Assembly: GCA_014621425.1 (NCBI GenBank)
Contig: JAANBB010000157.1
Location: 16,099 to 80,098, forward strand
Reading direction: 5' to 3'
Source of the DNA: Cylindrodendrum hubeiense
Lineage: Eukaryota > Ascomycota > Sordariomycetes > Hypocreales > Nectriaceae
DNA: 64,000 nt
A program made the translations under genes and the position numbers. The notes beneath the pieces were generated by a model. The model ran no database searches, was not told the DNA's origin, and saw nothing but the letters and a program-made list of their open reading frames with translations. Shown one piece after another: positions 32,099 to 44,584 of the stretch. The stretch's first letter is position 1. Each line of letters starts with the position of its first letter.

Positions 32099-33967
32099 AT
32101 GAGCGACAACACCAAGGCGGGCCCCGAGCCCAGCGAGCGAGTCGCCATCGGCCTTACCTTTGGCAACTCCAACAGCTCCATCGCCTACACTGTCGATGAC
32201 AAGGCTGAGGTCATTGCCAACGAGGATGGTGGTGAGTAATTACTCTCTATTTTTTCTTTCTCTGGCTGTCGCTGTCGGCTGCTCTACGCCTTGCGCCCAA
32301 GCGGCCGTCTCAGCATCAACAAGACGCACATATACTGACTTCCATCACCAATAGACCGTCAGATCCCCACTGTTCTCTCCTACGTCGACGGCGACGAGTA
32401 CTATGGTGGCCAGGCCAAGAACTTCCTTGTCCGCAACCCTGACAACACCATCGCCGGCTTCCGCGATTTCCTCGGTCAAGAGTACGCTGCACCCGGCCCT
32501 CTACCCCACCACGAATCATCATACTAATTGACGCCGCGCAGATTCAAGGCCGTCGACCCTACCCACTGCCACGCCTCCGCCCACCCCCAGGAGGCCGATG
32601 GCTCCGTCAGCTTCGCTGTCAAGGATAAGGGCGGCGAGGAGGCCGCTTCCACCGTCCCCGTTGGCGAGGCCGCCACCCGATACCTGCGCCGTCTCGTCGG
32701 CTCTGCCACCGACTACCTGGGCAAGAAGGTCACCTCTGCTGTCATCACCGTCCCCACCAACTTCTCTGAGAAGCAACGCGAGGCTCTGATCAAGGCCGCC
32801 AACGATGCCGACATCGAGATCCTCCAGATCGTCTCCGACCCTGTTGCCGCTGTCCTGGCTTACGATGCCCGCCCCGAGGCCATCATCGAGGACAAGATCA
32901 TCGTCGTCGCCGACCTTGGTGGCACCCGCTCCGACGTCGCCGTCGTCGCTTCCCGCGGCGGCATGTACACCATCCTCGCTACCGCTCACGACTACGAGTT
33001 CGCCGGTGTCCACCTCGACCAGGCCCTGATGGAGCACTTCGCCAAGGAGTTCCAGAAGAAGCACAGCGTCGACCCCCGCGGCAACGCCCGCAGCCTGGCC
33101 AAGCTCCGCCTCGAGTCCGAGGCCGCCAAGAGGGCCCTCAGCCTGGGTGCCAACGCCCAGTTCAGTGTTGAGAGTCTGGCGGACGGTTTCGACTTCTCCG
33201 TGACCATCAACAGGATACGATTCGAGATGGTTGGCCGCAAGGTCTTTGAGGGCTTCAACCGACTGATTGAGGGCGTTGTCAAGAAGGCCGGCCTCGATGT
33301 CCTTGACATTGACGAGGTTATCATGTGCGGTGGTACTTCCCACATTCCCCGCATCGCCAACAACTTCCGTGGTATCTTCCCCGAGTCCACTGAGATCCTG
33401 GCCCCTGCCACCAGCGCCACTGCCATCAACCCCTCTGAGCTCACCGCCCGTGGTGCCGCTCTCCAGGCCTCCCTAATCCAGGAGTACGAGGCTACCGATA
33501 TTGAGCAGTCGACTCACCCCGCTGTCACTACCGTGAAGCACATCTCCAACGCCATTGGCGTCATCACCGTTGGCCCCAACGGCGATGAGTTTACCCCTGT
33601 CATGCCTATCGAGACTGCTGTTCCCGCCCGCCGCACTGTCCGCATTGCCGCCCCCAAGGAGGGTGGTGATGTCCTCATCAAGGTCGTTGAGGGTGGCACC
33701 CACATCAAGGTCACCAAGGCCGAACCTAAGGAGAAGGCCGAGGATTCCGATGAGGACTCCGACTTCGACTCCGATGATGAGGATGAGGAGAAGCGTGAGA
33801 AGATCTGGAAGGTTGGCAGCCTCCTTGCTGAGGCCGCCATTAAGGGCATCAAGGCCGGTGGCCAGGTTGAGGTTACGATTAATGTTCTGGCTGACCTGAG
33901 CGTCACTGTCACCGCCCGGGAAGTCGGTGGCAAGGGTGGTGTGCGAGGAACCCTCAGCGGCCAGTAA
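32099..33967 (+). CDS. SSZ1: Ribosome-associated Hsp70-like protein Ssz1
   Basis: Atypical Hsp70 that pairs with the J-protein zuotin to form the ribosome-associated complex, which stimulates Ssb chaperones on nascent chains. Exons 32099-32231, 32355-32481 and 32542-33967 (introns 123 and 60 bp) give 561 residues. The nucleotide-binding domain shows GLTFGNSNSSIAY near residue 19 (ATP phosphate-1 loop), VTSAVITVPTNFSEKQREAL, VVADLGGTRSDVAV and VIMCGGTSHIPRI. The C-terminal substrate-binding region is short, as in Ssz1. It carries an acidic insert (SDEDSDFDSDDEDEE) that looks fungal-specific. A canonical Hsp70 would be about 640 residues and end in EEVD or a targeting signal; this one ends TLSGQ. 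It shares a promoter region with RRP40. Confidence 0.93.
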
Positions 33968-34296
33968 ATGGGGAAGCAAAAGCTCCTTGGGTCCAACAGG
34001 AAAAGTGGGAAAGGGGGGCTTTGCGTCGTTGATATAGAGGGTGGAGGTATAAAAAGCATGGGTCTTTTAGTAGAATCTAGAGGCATGATAGAGGGAGTTC
34101 CCAACTCATTGGGACACCCGGGATGAATTGAAACGATACAATTGCAATAGTAAAGAATATGGGAGGTGAAAGCACCTCCGCCACGTCAACGCTGCGGGCA
34201 TGCTATGTACAAGATGAATATGCAGCCCGATACTATCCTCTCCCGACGCATTAACATTGTCCCCCTCACTATTCCTCATCACGACAGTACCCCTAT
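33968..34296. other. Convergent 3' intergenic region
   Basis: Lies between the 3' ends of SSZ1 (+) and the NT-C2 gene (-). Nothing is recognised apart from presumed untranslated regions. Confidence 0.55.
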
Positions 34297-35751
34297 CTAC
34301 ATATCCAAACCCACTGAGCCAGGCAGCCGCCATGCAACAAGATCATTTCGAATGTCGAACTCAGGAACCTCTCTTGAGCGCCTGAGTCCGAGTCCGGCAT
34401 CACGGAGAGCGTCGCTGTCGAGCGTCATCGAAGACGTCATGCTGGCGAGGCTGCGGGAGTGGTCGAGCTCGTGAATGCGGACGTTCTTGCGTCCTGGGTG
34501 CGGGTGGTGACCGTGTTGGGTGACTGTAACGGTGGACATGCTCTTGTCGCTGGAATTGCTTGGAGTCCGGCGGTGGGAGCGGGCAGGGGTGGATGCCGGC
34601 GGCGTGTGAGTGTTGCTGGGGGTGTGGTTTGGTTGGAGGAGGCTGTTCAGGTTGTTCTGGCTGTGGAGGCTGGCGATGCGGCGGGCATCTCGGGGCTTAA
34701 GGGTGCTGTCGCGGAAGTCCGAGTCATCTGCGTCTTCATCCTCCTCGTCGGTGTCCGGGGACCCGGAGTCGGGCTTGGTCTTCCAGCCGTTACCGCCGTT
34801 AAAGATGTCCTCGATGCACTCGTCGGCGGGGAGCTCGTTGGGCTGGCGACTCCAGGAGGCGGCGAGGGTGCGGCGGTAGAGGTCTTGGAGCTCAGCGGCG
34901 TCTCGCGGCTTGGAGATGCTAGGGACAGCTGCAAGGCGTCAGTTGAGTGTGAAAAGGGGGTGCGGAAAACAGGAGCTTAGAACGTACGTCCGACATCATC
35001 CTCGATCGACTCGCCCATGATACCGCCAATGCCGCCAAATACAGGAGCAGTCTTCAGAGCCGGGGCAATGTAGCTGCGCTCGCCATCGACTTGGATCATT
35101 AGGATGCCAATCTTGAGGGTACTGTTGACCTTGCTGTCTTGCATGAGATATCTCCTTACGATACCATCTTCAACAACATCCGAGTCACGATGCCCACTTC
35201 CGGCAGGGCTCTGGCTGACACTGTTGCTCCGTTTGCGGCCAGGCGAGGTGACATCTTTGGTAAAGGCCTCGCTCTCCTCGATATACTCGCTGAGGTTGAG
35301 GCGGACGAAGCCGAGAGTCATCTTCTCGGTTCCAGCAAACTCCTGGACAACCTCAAGCTCGATGGGGCACTCGCCGAGATTGTTGTTGCGGTCAACAGAG
35401 ATGCGGATGGATGGCATGAGGGTACAGAAGCTGTAGTCGACGCGGTGGTTGACGATGGGACACTTGCCGGTACGGCCGCGGTGCTCCGCGTGCATGGAGT
35501 GTGAGAGGTGCCATTTGACAAATGAGTGGCCGGTGACGAGAGGAACATTGTTGAGGTCGTAGATCTAGCGAGAATTAGATAAGGCCTCTCACTTGGACAC
35601 GGTGTGCGGGTGAGTGAACCAGTCGTACCTTGAGATGAAGCTCGAATTTAGGCTGGTGATGTCATGTTAGCATTTGTCGGCATGTCATTGATGGGGAATT
35701 TGAGAAACTCACCTTGCGAGCCTTGCCAACTGGCGGTTTGAGAAAATCCAT
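34297..35751 (-). CDS. NT-C2 domain protein (EEIG1/EHBP1-type)
   Basis: Contains the N-terminal C2 domain found in EEIG1 and EHBP1, a lipid- or actin-linked module, probably at membranes. Exons on the minus strand: 35751-35713, 35652-35629, 35564-34988 and 34928-34297, giving 423 residues across three introns, with two tiny first exons (13 and 8 codons). The joined N-terminus reads MDFLKPPVGKARKPKFELHL then KIYDLNNVPLVTGHSFVKW, followed by the conserved RISVDRNNNLGECPIELEV and KMTLGFVRLNLSEYIE; the NT-C2 domain spans roughly residues 10-185. The rest is Ser/Thr/Asp-rich and basic, probably disordered. The micro-exons are supported by canonical splice sites and uninterrupted similarity to the domain start. 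The specific partner in fungi is unknown. Confidence 0.85.
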
Positions 35752-38700
35752 GTTAGCCAGTGGTAACTGTATGCTCGTGAAGACGTCGCCGGGTCCTCCG
35801 GTTCTCGGGTTCTTTGTTCAGCGATCAAAGTCAAGCTCACTTGAGTCTTGAGGATCCTTGCTCTATCAACACTCCGTTGGCATCGACTGAGACCAGCATT
35901 GCATCTCGTCCCTCGCGATGACAAGGCTGAGCAGTTTGACAGCACAGGCAGACGGAGATAGAAAGATACAGGTTTCCAGGTGAGGCTGGGAAACAGGGAA
36001 ATGACTCGCGTCATCGACGGTGAAGGTCGGTGGGGATGGCTTACTCAATGAGGACATGCTGCTGTGCTGGTTTGGACCGGACCAGCGGCGCCAGTCCTAA
36101 TGGAGGCCACCGGCGGTGCCCCGAAAGATGCGGCTCCCTATCGCTCCGCAGAAACCGGAGGGCACGTGGAGCTCTGGGATGGCGGCTGGCTTAGGGGATT
36201 GACGACGGGAGGAGCGGCGGCGCGACGGGAGCGCTCGGGATGGGATGGTGTGGTGGTTTGGGGCGGGATTGTCGTCGAGAGGCGAGAACTCCAGGGCGGC
36301 CAGCGAGTGGAGAGCGAGACTGGACCAGGGCAAGAAACGTCCTGCGTGTAGCGTGCTGTATACTGAGAGCTGCGCGGCCAGTTGACTGTGATTTATTTGT
36401 TGGGGAGGGCTGAGGAAGGTCGTCGGAGCATCGTCACTTTCAATGCGATCCCACTCCGAGGGTGGACAGTCTGACGGAACGGGCCTACGTACTCGACGGG
36501 GCTCTCTCCCTGCAAAGTCCCCTGTCGCAGAGGCTGAAAACCCCCTGGAATTGCGGACCTCGCTGGTCATCAGTGGGCCCAGCAGCGCTGTGCGTTTCCC
36601 CCGGCGCCGGAACCATAACCGTGTCCGACCCCGCGATCTTCCATATGGATGCTCCGCTTGCTTCAGCGAGCTCCGCCAAACCCGCCTCCGCCAAAACCCA
36701 CCTCCGTCTGGGGGAGGAATGCTCGTCAACACGACGCCCAACACAACCCCCTGGGGCCCCAGAGAAAGCGGTGGGCCATATCTCTCCATGTGAGATCTGT
36801 CTCAGTATCCTGGGTCTGTCATGGAATGCGGTTGGAGACAATGCAGTTTGGTGTGGATCCCTGCCACATCTATTCAGCTGCTATCTTCCACCGTCCCTAT
36901 TGGGATTAAGGGGTTCCCATCAAGTACATGCAAGGAGATCCCCTCCAACATCAGGGCTTCTGGCTTTGGCGCCGAAATCCCAGTCACCAAGGCGACCGTT
37001 AAAACCCAGAACCAGGTTTTGCAACTGAGATTAGGGCGCCGTAGGGCAAGCCCCCTTCGACAGCCACCCGATACTATTGGGTCGATCATCCATCCTGTCT
37101 TGCCTTTTGCCTACCTACCTGGTGCCACGAATCACACTGCAGTAGCGCAATCTGTTTAGTCGGGTGGGATGAGTGTATGTCGCCATCTCCAGCATCACAA
37201 TATACTCTCAGTTCCGTCCGCAGCCAACAACCTAACTCCGGAGACCAGGCTATCGGGCCGTCAGTAGTAGTGAAGAAGCCACCACCCATATGTATAAAGC
37301 TCGAAAAGGAAGCGACAAACACCAACAGAGTACCTGTGGGGGGGTATGTGCCCAATGGGTTCATTCGACTGAGACACATTCCGTCAAGGCATGAATATCA
37401 GCCTCGTTGTGACTCTGTGTAACCCACACACGCACGCACCCCGACATTGACGGATGTACAGAGTGACGACTGCAGCATGCAGAGAGATATTCATTAGATA
37501 TTTCCATCCCGCGCATGTCGCTCGACCTTCTCTTTACGGCTTTCTCTGCAGGTGTGCCATCCTTTGCAGAACGAGGCTACCACTCTTGCCACTCAACACC
37601 AGGAATTTGATCTCCGGCGCATCTTAAAGGTCAAGGACAGGGGGTTATTTGGCTCATCTAGTTTGAAGCTGCAGCCAAACCACTCCAGCGGGAAGGAAGT
37701 TTTCTCGCATTGTTCCAAGACAAAACTGCTTCTTCCATCGCTTTCCCCCACCATCCCGCATGCTCTAGGGCCTTGTTCCGTCAGATTGTCTCGATGGCGC
37801 AACTGGAAGAAGCAATATCAAACAAAAGTGAGGTGTACCAGTGACATTCCATGCCTGCAGTGCAGTCTGCCCAGCCGCCCACCCCTTCACCGCGTCCTCC
37901 ACCCTCCACCGACTTGTCAGGTGGAGAGACATAATGCGAACCTGAAAAGAGGGCGAACTGTGATCGCCGTAAGAGGGCGGCGGCCCCATGCTACCGTGCC
38001 ATACCCTCGGGCGGATCTTCATGCACTTTCTCCTCTTACACCACTTTTAATCAGCCGCTAGCTATCTTCTGGCTTCTTTGCCATGTGTGATTACTTCTAC
38101 GTATGGCTCAAGGCCCCAGTTACCAGTCATCCCTAGGATCCGCTTGACTAACGAAACCCGCGCGGCAGGTTGAGTTTCAGTGCGGGCATCATGCCTGGCT
38201 CGTTCGTCAATGGTGTCGTCTATATGAGAAGAAGCAGAGGCCCTGCAACCCAACAGTCGTCGATCCCCCTGAGTTTTGGTAGGTGCTCCCATTAGCAACG
38301 AGTACATACGTCGAGTGGCGGCTAACGGAGAGCGTTCCTGGAGCAGGAACCACAGGATGTGTTCGAAATGCAAACCACCCGGCCTCTTAACGATCGCAGT
38401 GCGTCAGCACTTCTGTGTTGTCGCCTAAACAAGACACAATTGGTGTTGGCGTTGGTAGGAATTGGGTTATTTTTGTCTCGACAGGGGGACTGTGAGGTCC
38501 CTACTCACATCCTCAACTCAGAGATGGGGGAGTTTTGGACACACTTGATGGAAACGGGTTCGCTGGCCAGGTTTGGGAGTCAGGGTTAAATTTGCAATTC
38601 AGATTTGCTCAACGGACAGGTTAGACACGGCGCTATGGAACAGCCGTAGGTAGGCCATGAACATCCACGATGGGTTTCTTTTATGACCAAGTATCCACTT

Positions 38701-40724
38701 GATACCTAAATATGGTAGATATTTAGGTTTGTTCTTGTCTAATTGGAGATATTAATCTCTACACTGCCTCTTTTCGATCGTGATCAAGCCCAAATATTTC
38801 TTCATTGTTTCTCCGATGCCGTCCCGTCAGCTGCCAGGAAACGCTCTCATGAAAAGATCCACATTCGTAATAACCGCTTCTTTACGAATTAGTTGCAAGA
38901 AATCACATAACTATCCTAAAGAAACAACGGAGGAAGGCTTTACTGTCCAATGTAAGACCCAAAGCACTATCAGTAAGACTCCCATCACGAATATATATCC
39001 TCTGTTCGTTTTAATCTGACACAAAGGTTATTGAGTTCGATTTTTAACATACTCCTAGTACAATTGCAGTATTCTACTGGTGATCTCGCCGCACTTGTGT
39101 TATTGTTGAATTTTCATCGATAGGGATGCAAACCCAACGTGCTGATCCGCTGTTAAAAAAGGTGTAGATATGCAAGTCCTTTTCGCTCGTATGAGCATGG
39201 ATTCTGACGATTCCATTGTTAAACATGCGTAATAGCTGATTATGGATAGATCGTTGCATATGAACTTGCAATCCGTCGTAGAGCAATCCTGAGCAAGTGA
39301 TCAGATTGAAATTGCTTGCGAGTAGAAAGAATCTACCATGCAGTCAAAGAAAAGGGAAATATGGCGTATAGGATGCACATGGGGTGAAACCGGCTGGATG
39401 CCTCGACCGCAGCTCACGTAATTGTATGCTTTGTTCCGAAATAAATTAAAGATTGACGAAGCTGGAAGGAGAGCTCACGTCGATCTTGCCACATATCCTG
39501 CAGTTGGGGGGAGATATACTACTCTCCACCAGGTACCAGTGACTAGGCTCACTGTTGGTGGCTTTGAAGAATGTAGCAAGGTTGATGTAGAAATGTCAAT
39601 ATGACCTTCCGCCCCAAATAAAGGACCGCCTACTTGGATGATGCACCCTTATGGCCTTCTTATGACGGTCGTTCCTTGTTGAGGAGAGATACTTGTTGCC
39701 CTCGAATTCGACAAATTTACACCACATGGGCTTTGATATGATCGCACAAGAGTCATTCGGGCATGATTTCCACACAGCTATGGCCTTTGCTGTGAGTTAC
39801 TGACGTAAGAGATACCTAGTTATGTAGCTCTATATCACAGGAGGACAGGCGGCATGGTGAAGAATGTTACGGTTTGAACTCTTGATGAGGCATCTGCAAG
39901 GCTTGATTGAGCCCAGTCCATCCGTCGTTTTTGCTTGACTGGAGACGTCTTGGTTCTGTACTAAAACGCCTTCACCAGATTTCGGGCTGACCGAAATTTG
40001 GTCAAGCGGAGGCATTGCTAATGGAAATCGGCGCGTTCGCTTTTGGGTTCATAGCGGGTGCAGACCTCGCATAGTTAGACTCAACGAAGCAGTTGGTATT
40101 ATCAGCAAAAGTGACAAGCGATGTGTATTAATGAGCGTCGATCCCGATTCTCAGTGTATCTACAACCATGGATGCCTCAACTCAATGACATAACATAATC
40201 GATTCAATCGCCCCTCACAAAATGAAACATGGGAAGGTGGCATCGGCTCTCTGGAGGGTGATTTTGTATCCTTGTTATTGTTGGGTCATACCCATGGACG
40301 AAATGGTTCATAGAGGTACGTGGAGTGAAGAGGAAATCAGGAAGCAATGGGGACCGAGGGAACGATGCCCTTGTGAGCCAAGGGCTGACAAAGAAAAGGT
40401 CCTAACACTTGCACAGTTTGTAAGTGCATAATATCTTATGTTTAGCTGTAGTCAAATCACAATCTCATCTTTTAAGACAAACTCCCAATTATTGATCCCT
40501 TGTTCCTTAGTAAGGTAGGTAGTTGGTGAGAATACCAAGAAGCCCGGACCAAAGCGCCAAGCGCCCCTCGCGCTCCATTTCCACATGTCAAGGGTGGGCT
40601 GCCTTATCGATAAAGCTTTATTTTCCTGCGATTTTGTCACCTCGCCGCGTCGTTGACTCCCTCATCCACCACCACTTCCACGCTACAACTACAACTGTCA
40701 CACCCACCGACTCCTAATCTCGCA
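35752..40724. other. Gene-free region, AT-richer between about 38.6 and 40.4 kb
   Basis: About 5 kb without a supported gene. Open frames up to 230 codons (36097-36789, minus) lack recognisable similarity and have biased composition. The AT-richer part has several short frames but no protein motif or transposon terminus that could be identified. The last 200 bases are the POP1 promoter, which includes AAAGATGAGATT on the minus strand near 40460, resembling the yeast PAC element (GATGAG). Confidence 0.5.
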
Positions 40725-43442
40725 ATGGCTCCGGGCTCTGCATCTGCAGACACTGGGAAAGGGGCCAAGCGAAAGCCTGGGCTCCCAGCAGCGCCCAATG
40801 CCCGCGCCGATGCCGCCATAGCCCAGAAACGCTCCAAACTGGTTCACATCGCCCGCACGATTCCGACACAGGTTGCAGACGCCGCACTCAAAGATGGCGA
40901 ACTGGACCTCCAGGCCTTTTTGGCCGCCCACGAGTTCGAGATCCGATCCCTCGAACAGAGCATGGCCACCTCCAAGGCCGTGAGTAGCAGCCGCGCCTTC
41001 CAGAAGGTGCCCCGCGGTTTGCGCCGTCGCACTGCGAGCCACAACCCCAAGCGCGTGCCCCGTCGACTAAGAGCACGGGCACGAAGGGAGATGGCGGAAG
41101 ACAATACGCCCATGGTGGATGCGAGAAAAAAGAAAAGGAATCCCAGGACGACGAGAGGAAGAATACGAGTCGAAACGGCCCGACGACTGGGGATATTGGC
41201 AGCAAGAAAGCGTAGGGCGAAGGACACGAAGGGCCAGGAAATGGAGATAGATGGAAAGGATCCAAAGGACCTGGCCGTGATAGGGCGAAACCCAAGACCC
41301 AAGATTCGACGAAACCAACTCAATGAGCCGCCAACGCCCAAGGCCAGGTTCCGAAAGCGACAACTCAACAAGACCTGGCTGCCAACCCACCAATGGCATG
41401 CCAAGCGATCACGAATGACGGGCCCCCTCGACCCCCTCTGGCGTTTCGCCATTCCGTTAACGCCCAACGAGAAGCTCTATCGACCGACCCATCGAGCCCA
41501 GGGCGACAGGGGCACACTAGTGTGGGACACGTCTTACATGAGCACCATTGGTCTCTACGGAAACACTACTGGAATAGAGACGGTTCTCAAGAAAATCGGG
41601 GTATCACAAGACTCGTGCTGGAATGCAAAGGGTCGAAAATGGAGGATAGGGACCAGGTCATGGACAGGTCATGTAAGTCGACAAAAGGATGGAGAGCGAC
41701 GACTTATCGGTCCATCTACCATTCAGTGGAATCCAGAGCCATCTACCAGAGATGCCGCTCAGGATCCCAAAAAATCACAGCGACAGGTTTTCCTACGAGT
41801 TCATCCGTCAGCCTTTCTCGAACTCTTCAATGAGTTGCTCCGACTATCGAAGATTGAGAGCCCACAACTCTATATCGAGGACCTCCGCTTCGAAATTGGC
41901 AGCATAGAACTCACTGGTCCGGCATCTACCGAGACCCTTTTGGCCGTATTGAGTCCCTATCCAGAAAAGTCCAAGACTAAGACTCGACATGCCGAGCTCT
42001 TCCAGTCCCTAGCGGGACTGACAAACCCAGCTTCACTTCCCGCTGGAGCTACCCTTGGGTTCTCAGTCCAGGACCCTCGACTGCACTACCCACCAAGACA
42101 AGTTGTGACCTCGGATGAACCAGACGCACAATTAGAGCTTCTCGAAAAGATCGCTGTCTGGCCATCGGAAGATAATCTCGAGCCGTTTCCCATATTCAGT
42201 CGAGACGCTCGACACACGGCGTCATGTCTCCCATCTCAAAAGTCTATCAACAGGCGGAAAGCAGACAAAAGAGAGACCACTCCCGGAGTCCCCTTGAAAC
42301 CCACACCAGCAGATCACCCGATTCCTATCAGCCTGATTGCCTCGCGCACTGGTTCGGGCACGCAGGCCCAAGGAACATGGACTCTGCTTGCGCCATGGAA
42401 GTGCATTCTCCCCATCTGGTACAGCATTGTTCACGTTCCCCTTTCATCCGGGGGAAATCCGAGGTTTGTAGGTCTGAACCAAACTCGACAGGTTGCTTTC
42501 GAGCGTGGCTTGCCCTGGTTCCCAGGTGATTTCTTGGGGACGGATGCCGGGGCGCAGTGGGAACTTGATGAGAGGCAGAAACGACAAAGAGTGTGGGAGA
42601 GGCGGCCAAAGAGTAAGCGGGTCGAATGGAAATCTGTCGACCTCGGGGCTGGGAGGAAGGGCGAGGTGGGCAATGGAATTGCAAGCGACTTCGAGTCCTT
42701 GTTTGGACTCGTCAACTCACAGCCAGCGCCAGTGACTGAGCCAACAGAGGGAGACGTCGATGCAATGGATGTCGACCAAGTCGAATCACAGGAGCCAGCA
42801 TCCCTCAAACACCTCAACCAAATCTCCAAAGCCTTGTTCAATACCCTCATCACATCACCTGCTCCACCATCTCCACCGCCCGCAAACTCCATCCTTACCA
42901 TCCGAATCTCAATGCTTGGCCGCGGCGTCGTCACTTCCTGCGCACGCATCTACCGCCTCCCCTCACCTCTTACCACCGCGCCGCCATCCTCCGAGGCCGA
43001 GGTTCCAGCCACGATCCCGCCAGAATCATCATCTTCGGCATCCTCCCTCCCGCACGACCTCCGCACGCAGTGGCTCGCGCGAATCGCCCCATCCATATCT
43101 ACAAAGGGCAAAACCTCCAGGACACCAAAGGCGCGGGACCTCGAGTCCCTGAAACGCCAGCTTGCCCTGGAGCTCATCGCAAATCCCAGTCCCTATCCTC
43201 CCCTACCAGCTAACCAATCCGACATTGGTGGTCATCCTCTCGTCCCTAACACGGAAGACCTAATCGGCTTCGTGACCACGGGCTCATTCTGCCTCAGCGA
43301 AGGTAGCGGTGTTGCGATTGGTTCTATTTCTCTAGAAAAAGTACTCGCTGGCGTTAAGCAGAACGCCAAGGAAGGACGGCTCTGCATTGTACGCAATGCG
43401 GGAGAGAATGTTGGCTGGATAGCGAGGTGGGAAGTTGTATGA
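40725..43442 (+). CDS. POP1: RNase P/MRP protein subunit Pop1
   Basis: Largest shared protein of the nuclear ribonucleoproteins RNase P (5' tRNA processing) and RNase MRP (rRNA ITS1 cleavage). Single exon, 905 residues, near the size of yeast Pop1 (875). The N-terminus holds the family signature SRAFQKVPRGLRRRTASHNP followed by KRVPRRLR at about residues 87-115, then a very basic stretch (KKKRNPRTTRGRIR) and THQWHAKRSRM. The central POPLD domain includes WTLLAPWKCILPIWYSIVH and GLPWFPGDFLGTD at about residues 555-625. The C-terminal domain ends IGFVTTGSFCLSEG and GWIARWEVV. The start at 40725 (CGCAATGGCT) was preferred over an upstream TTG-led extension. Confidence 0.95.
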   Translation: MAPGSASADTGKGAKRKPGLPAAPNARADAAIAQKRSKLVHIARTIPTQVADAALKDGELDLQAFLAAHEFEIRSLEQSMATSKAVSSSRAFQKVPRGLRRRTASHNPKRVPRRLRARARREMAEDNTPMVDARKKKRNPRTTRGRIRVETARRLGILAARKRRAKDTKGQEMEIDGKDPKDLAVIGRNPRPKIRRNQLNEPPTPKARFRKRQLNKTWLPTHQWHAKRSRMTGPLDPLWRFAIPLTPNEKLYRPTHRAQGDRGTLVWDTSYMSTIGLYGNTTGIETVLKKIGVSQDSCWNAKGRKWRIGTRSWTGHVSRQKDGERRLIGPSTIQWNPEPSTRDAAQDPKKSQRQVFLRVHPSAFLELFNELLRLSKIESPQLYIEDLRFEIGSIELTGPASTETLLAVLSPYPEKSKTKTRHAELFQSLAGLTNPASLPAGATLGFSVQDPRLHYPPRQVVTSDEPDAQLELLEKIAVWPSEDNLEPFPIFSRDARHTASCLPSQKSINRRKADKRETTPGVPLKPTPADHPIPISLIASRTGSGTQAQGTWTLLAPWKCILPIWYSIVHVPLSSGGNPRFVGLNQTRQVAFERGLPWFPGDFLGTDAGAQWELDERQKRQRVWERRPKSKRVEWKSVDLGAGRKGEVGNGIASDFESLFGLVNSQPAPVTEPTEGDVDAMDVDQVESQEPASLKHLNQISKALFNTLITSPAPPSPPPANSILTIRISMLGRGVVTSCARIYRLPSPLTTAPPSSEAEVPATIPPESSSSASSLPHDLRTQWLARIAPSISTKGKTSRTPKARDLESLKRQLALELIANPSPYPPLPANQSDIGGHPLVPNTEDLIGFVTTGSFCLSEGSGVAIGSISLEKVLAGVKQNAKEGRLCIVRNAGENVGWIARWEVV

Positions 43443-43805
43443 AGTTAGACGGCAGTTCAAACTACGACGTCATTGAGTACTTAGATATAGCCAGTGACAT
43501 TCTCAGCGGGCTGATGTTGGAGATCTACAGCACTAGGCCCATGCATGATTACGCGGAGGGCTTCAATGTGCATAAGTCGACGTCAGGATATCGTCGCGAT
43601 GGCACGGGCCGTGGGAGGAGGTGAAAGGCGTCGTTGACATGCCAAGGCTTTGCCAGCGCTATATAAAGCCCCCGATGGGCTAACCTCTCACGAACAACTA
43701 TAAATTTGATTGATTTGATCATCACTCTCGCGCCATTATATCTTCGCCTTGAAGTGTATTTGTGATCGTCAAATATCACATCTGGTTCATCGCATCAACG
43801 TCAAC
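43443..43805. other. Short intergenic region
   Basis: Lies between POP1 and the GFA-type gene, both on the plus strand. A TATATAAA sequence at 43660-43667, about 140 bp before the ATG, is a candidate TATA box. Confidence 0.45.
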
Positions 43806-44337
43806 ATGACTTCTGAGACCCCAGAGAATATCACCGGCGGGTGCCTCTGCGGCGGCGTCCGTTACATCATCACATTCCCCCCGGATTTCTCCTTCGAAGT
43901 ACACCCTCCCCCTTGTCGTCTCTATATCCGGTATCACGCACACTGACACCATCTTTCCCCAGAGCACCACCTGCCAATGCTCCCAATGCCGCAAAAACTC
44001 AGGGTCCCTCATCATGCGCTCCCTCAACGTGCCCCTCTCGGCTCTCAAGTACTCGTCGCAGGATACACTCTCGACGTACCGCGCCACGCCGAAGGCAGAG
44101 CGTGGGTTCTGCAGCAAGTGCGGCAGCTTCCTGTCCTGGCGCAACGAGAGCGAGCAGACCATCTCGCTGACGGTAGGGGCGTTTGACGAGGAGGTGCTGT
44201 CGCGCTGGGGGGTCCTGCTAACTGACGCCAAGACGCATCTCTGGTGTGAGGATGAGATTCCCGGGGTGACGGATCACTTGAAGGGAGAGAAGTGGAAGCT
44301 GGATTGCACGGGGGAGGGGGCAGAGAGGATGAATTGA
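43806..44337 (+). CDS. GFA/CENP-V-type zinc-binding protein
   Basis: Small protein of the glutathione-dependent formaldehyde-activating enzyme (Gfa)/CENP-V superfamily. Exons 43806-43898 and 43963-44337 (64-bp intron) give 155 residues, the usual length. Zinc-ligand motifs are all present: GGCLCGGVRY near residue 12, CQCSQCRKNSGS near 35 and RGFCSKCGSFLSW near 74. Fungal genomes carry many paralogues of this family and few have a known substrate, so glutathione chemistry is only suggested. It ends 247 bp from the 3' end of the EAF gene on the other strand. Confidence 0.9.
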
Positions 44338-44584
44338 AGGTGAGATGAAAGTCAGGTCTCGCCTCGGTGTATATGTGATCTTTGTATATTCTTAGTCCCT
44401 GTTTTTGGTGGGAAATTGAAGCCATTGTAGTAGCGAGCTGGTATCGAGAACTGTATCTTCCTCCAACGCCAAAATAATCAAACTCGATCCAACGAGATCA
44501 AGACGTGTACCCCTATTAACACCATATGCTAGAAAGAAACCAAGAGAAGCAACAGTAAACAAAAACAGCAACGTGACAGGTGGT

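Noticed and set aside
32519..33343. 274-codon minus-strand open frame opposite SSZ1
   Set aside because: A shadow of the GC-biased SSZ1 coding strand. It is Gly/Val/Asp-rich, with no family resemblance.
36097..36789. 230-codon minus-strand open frame upstream of the NT-C2 gene
   Set aside because: Arg/Pro/Ser-rich, overlapped by frames on the other strand, no recognisable domain.
38700..40450. Possible decayed gene or transposon in the AT-richer intergenic DNA
   Set aside because: Only short frames, no conserved motif, and no terminal repeats or target duplications could be found by eye.
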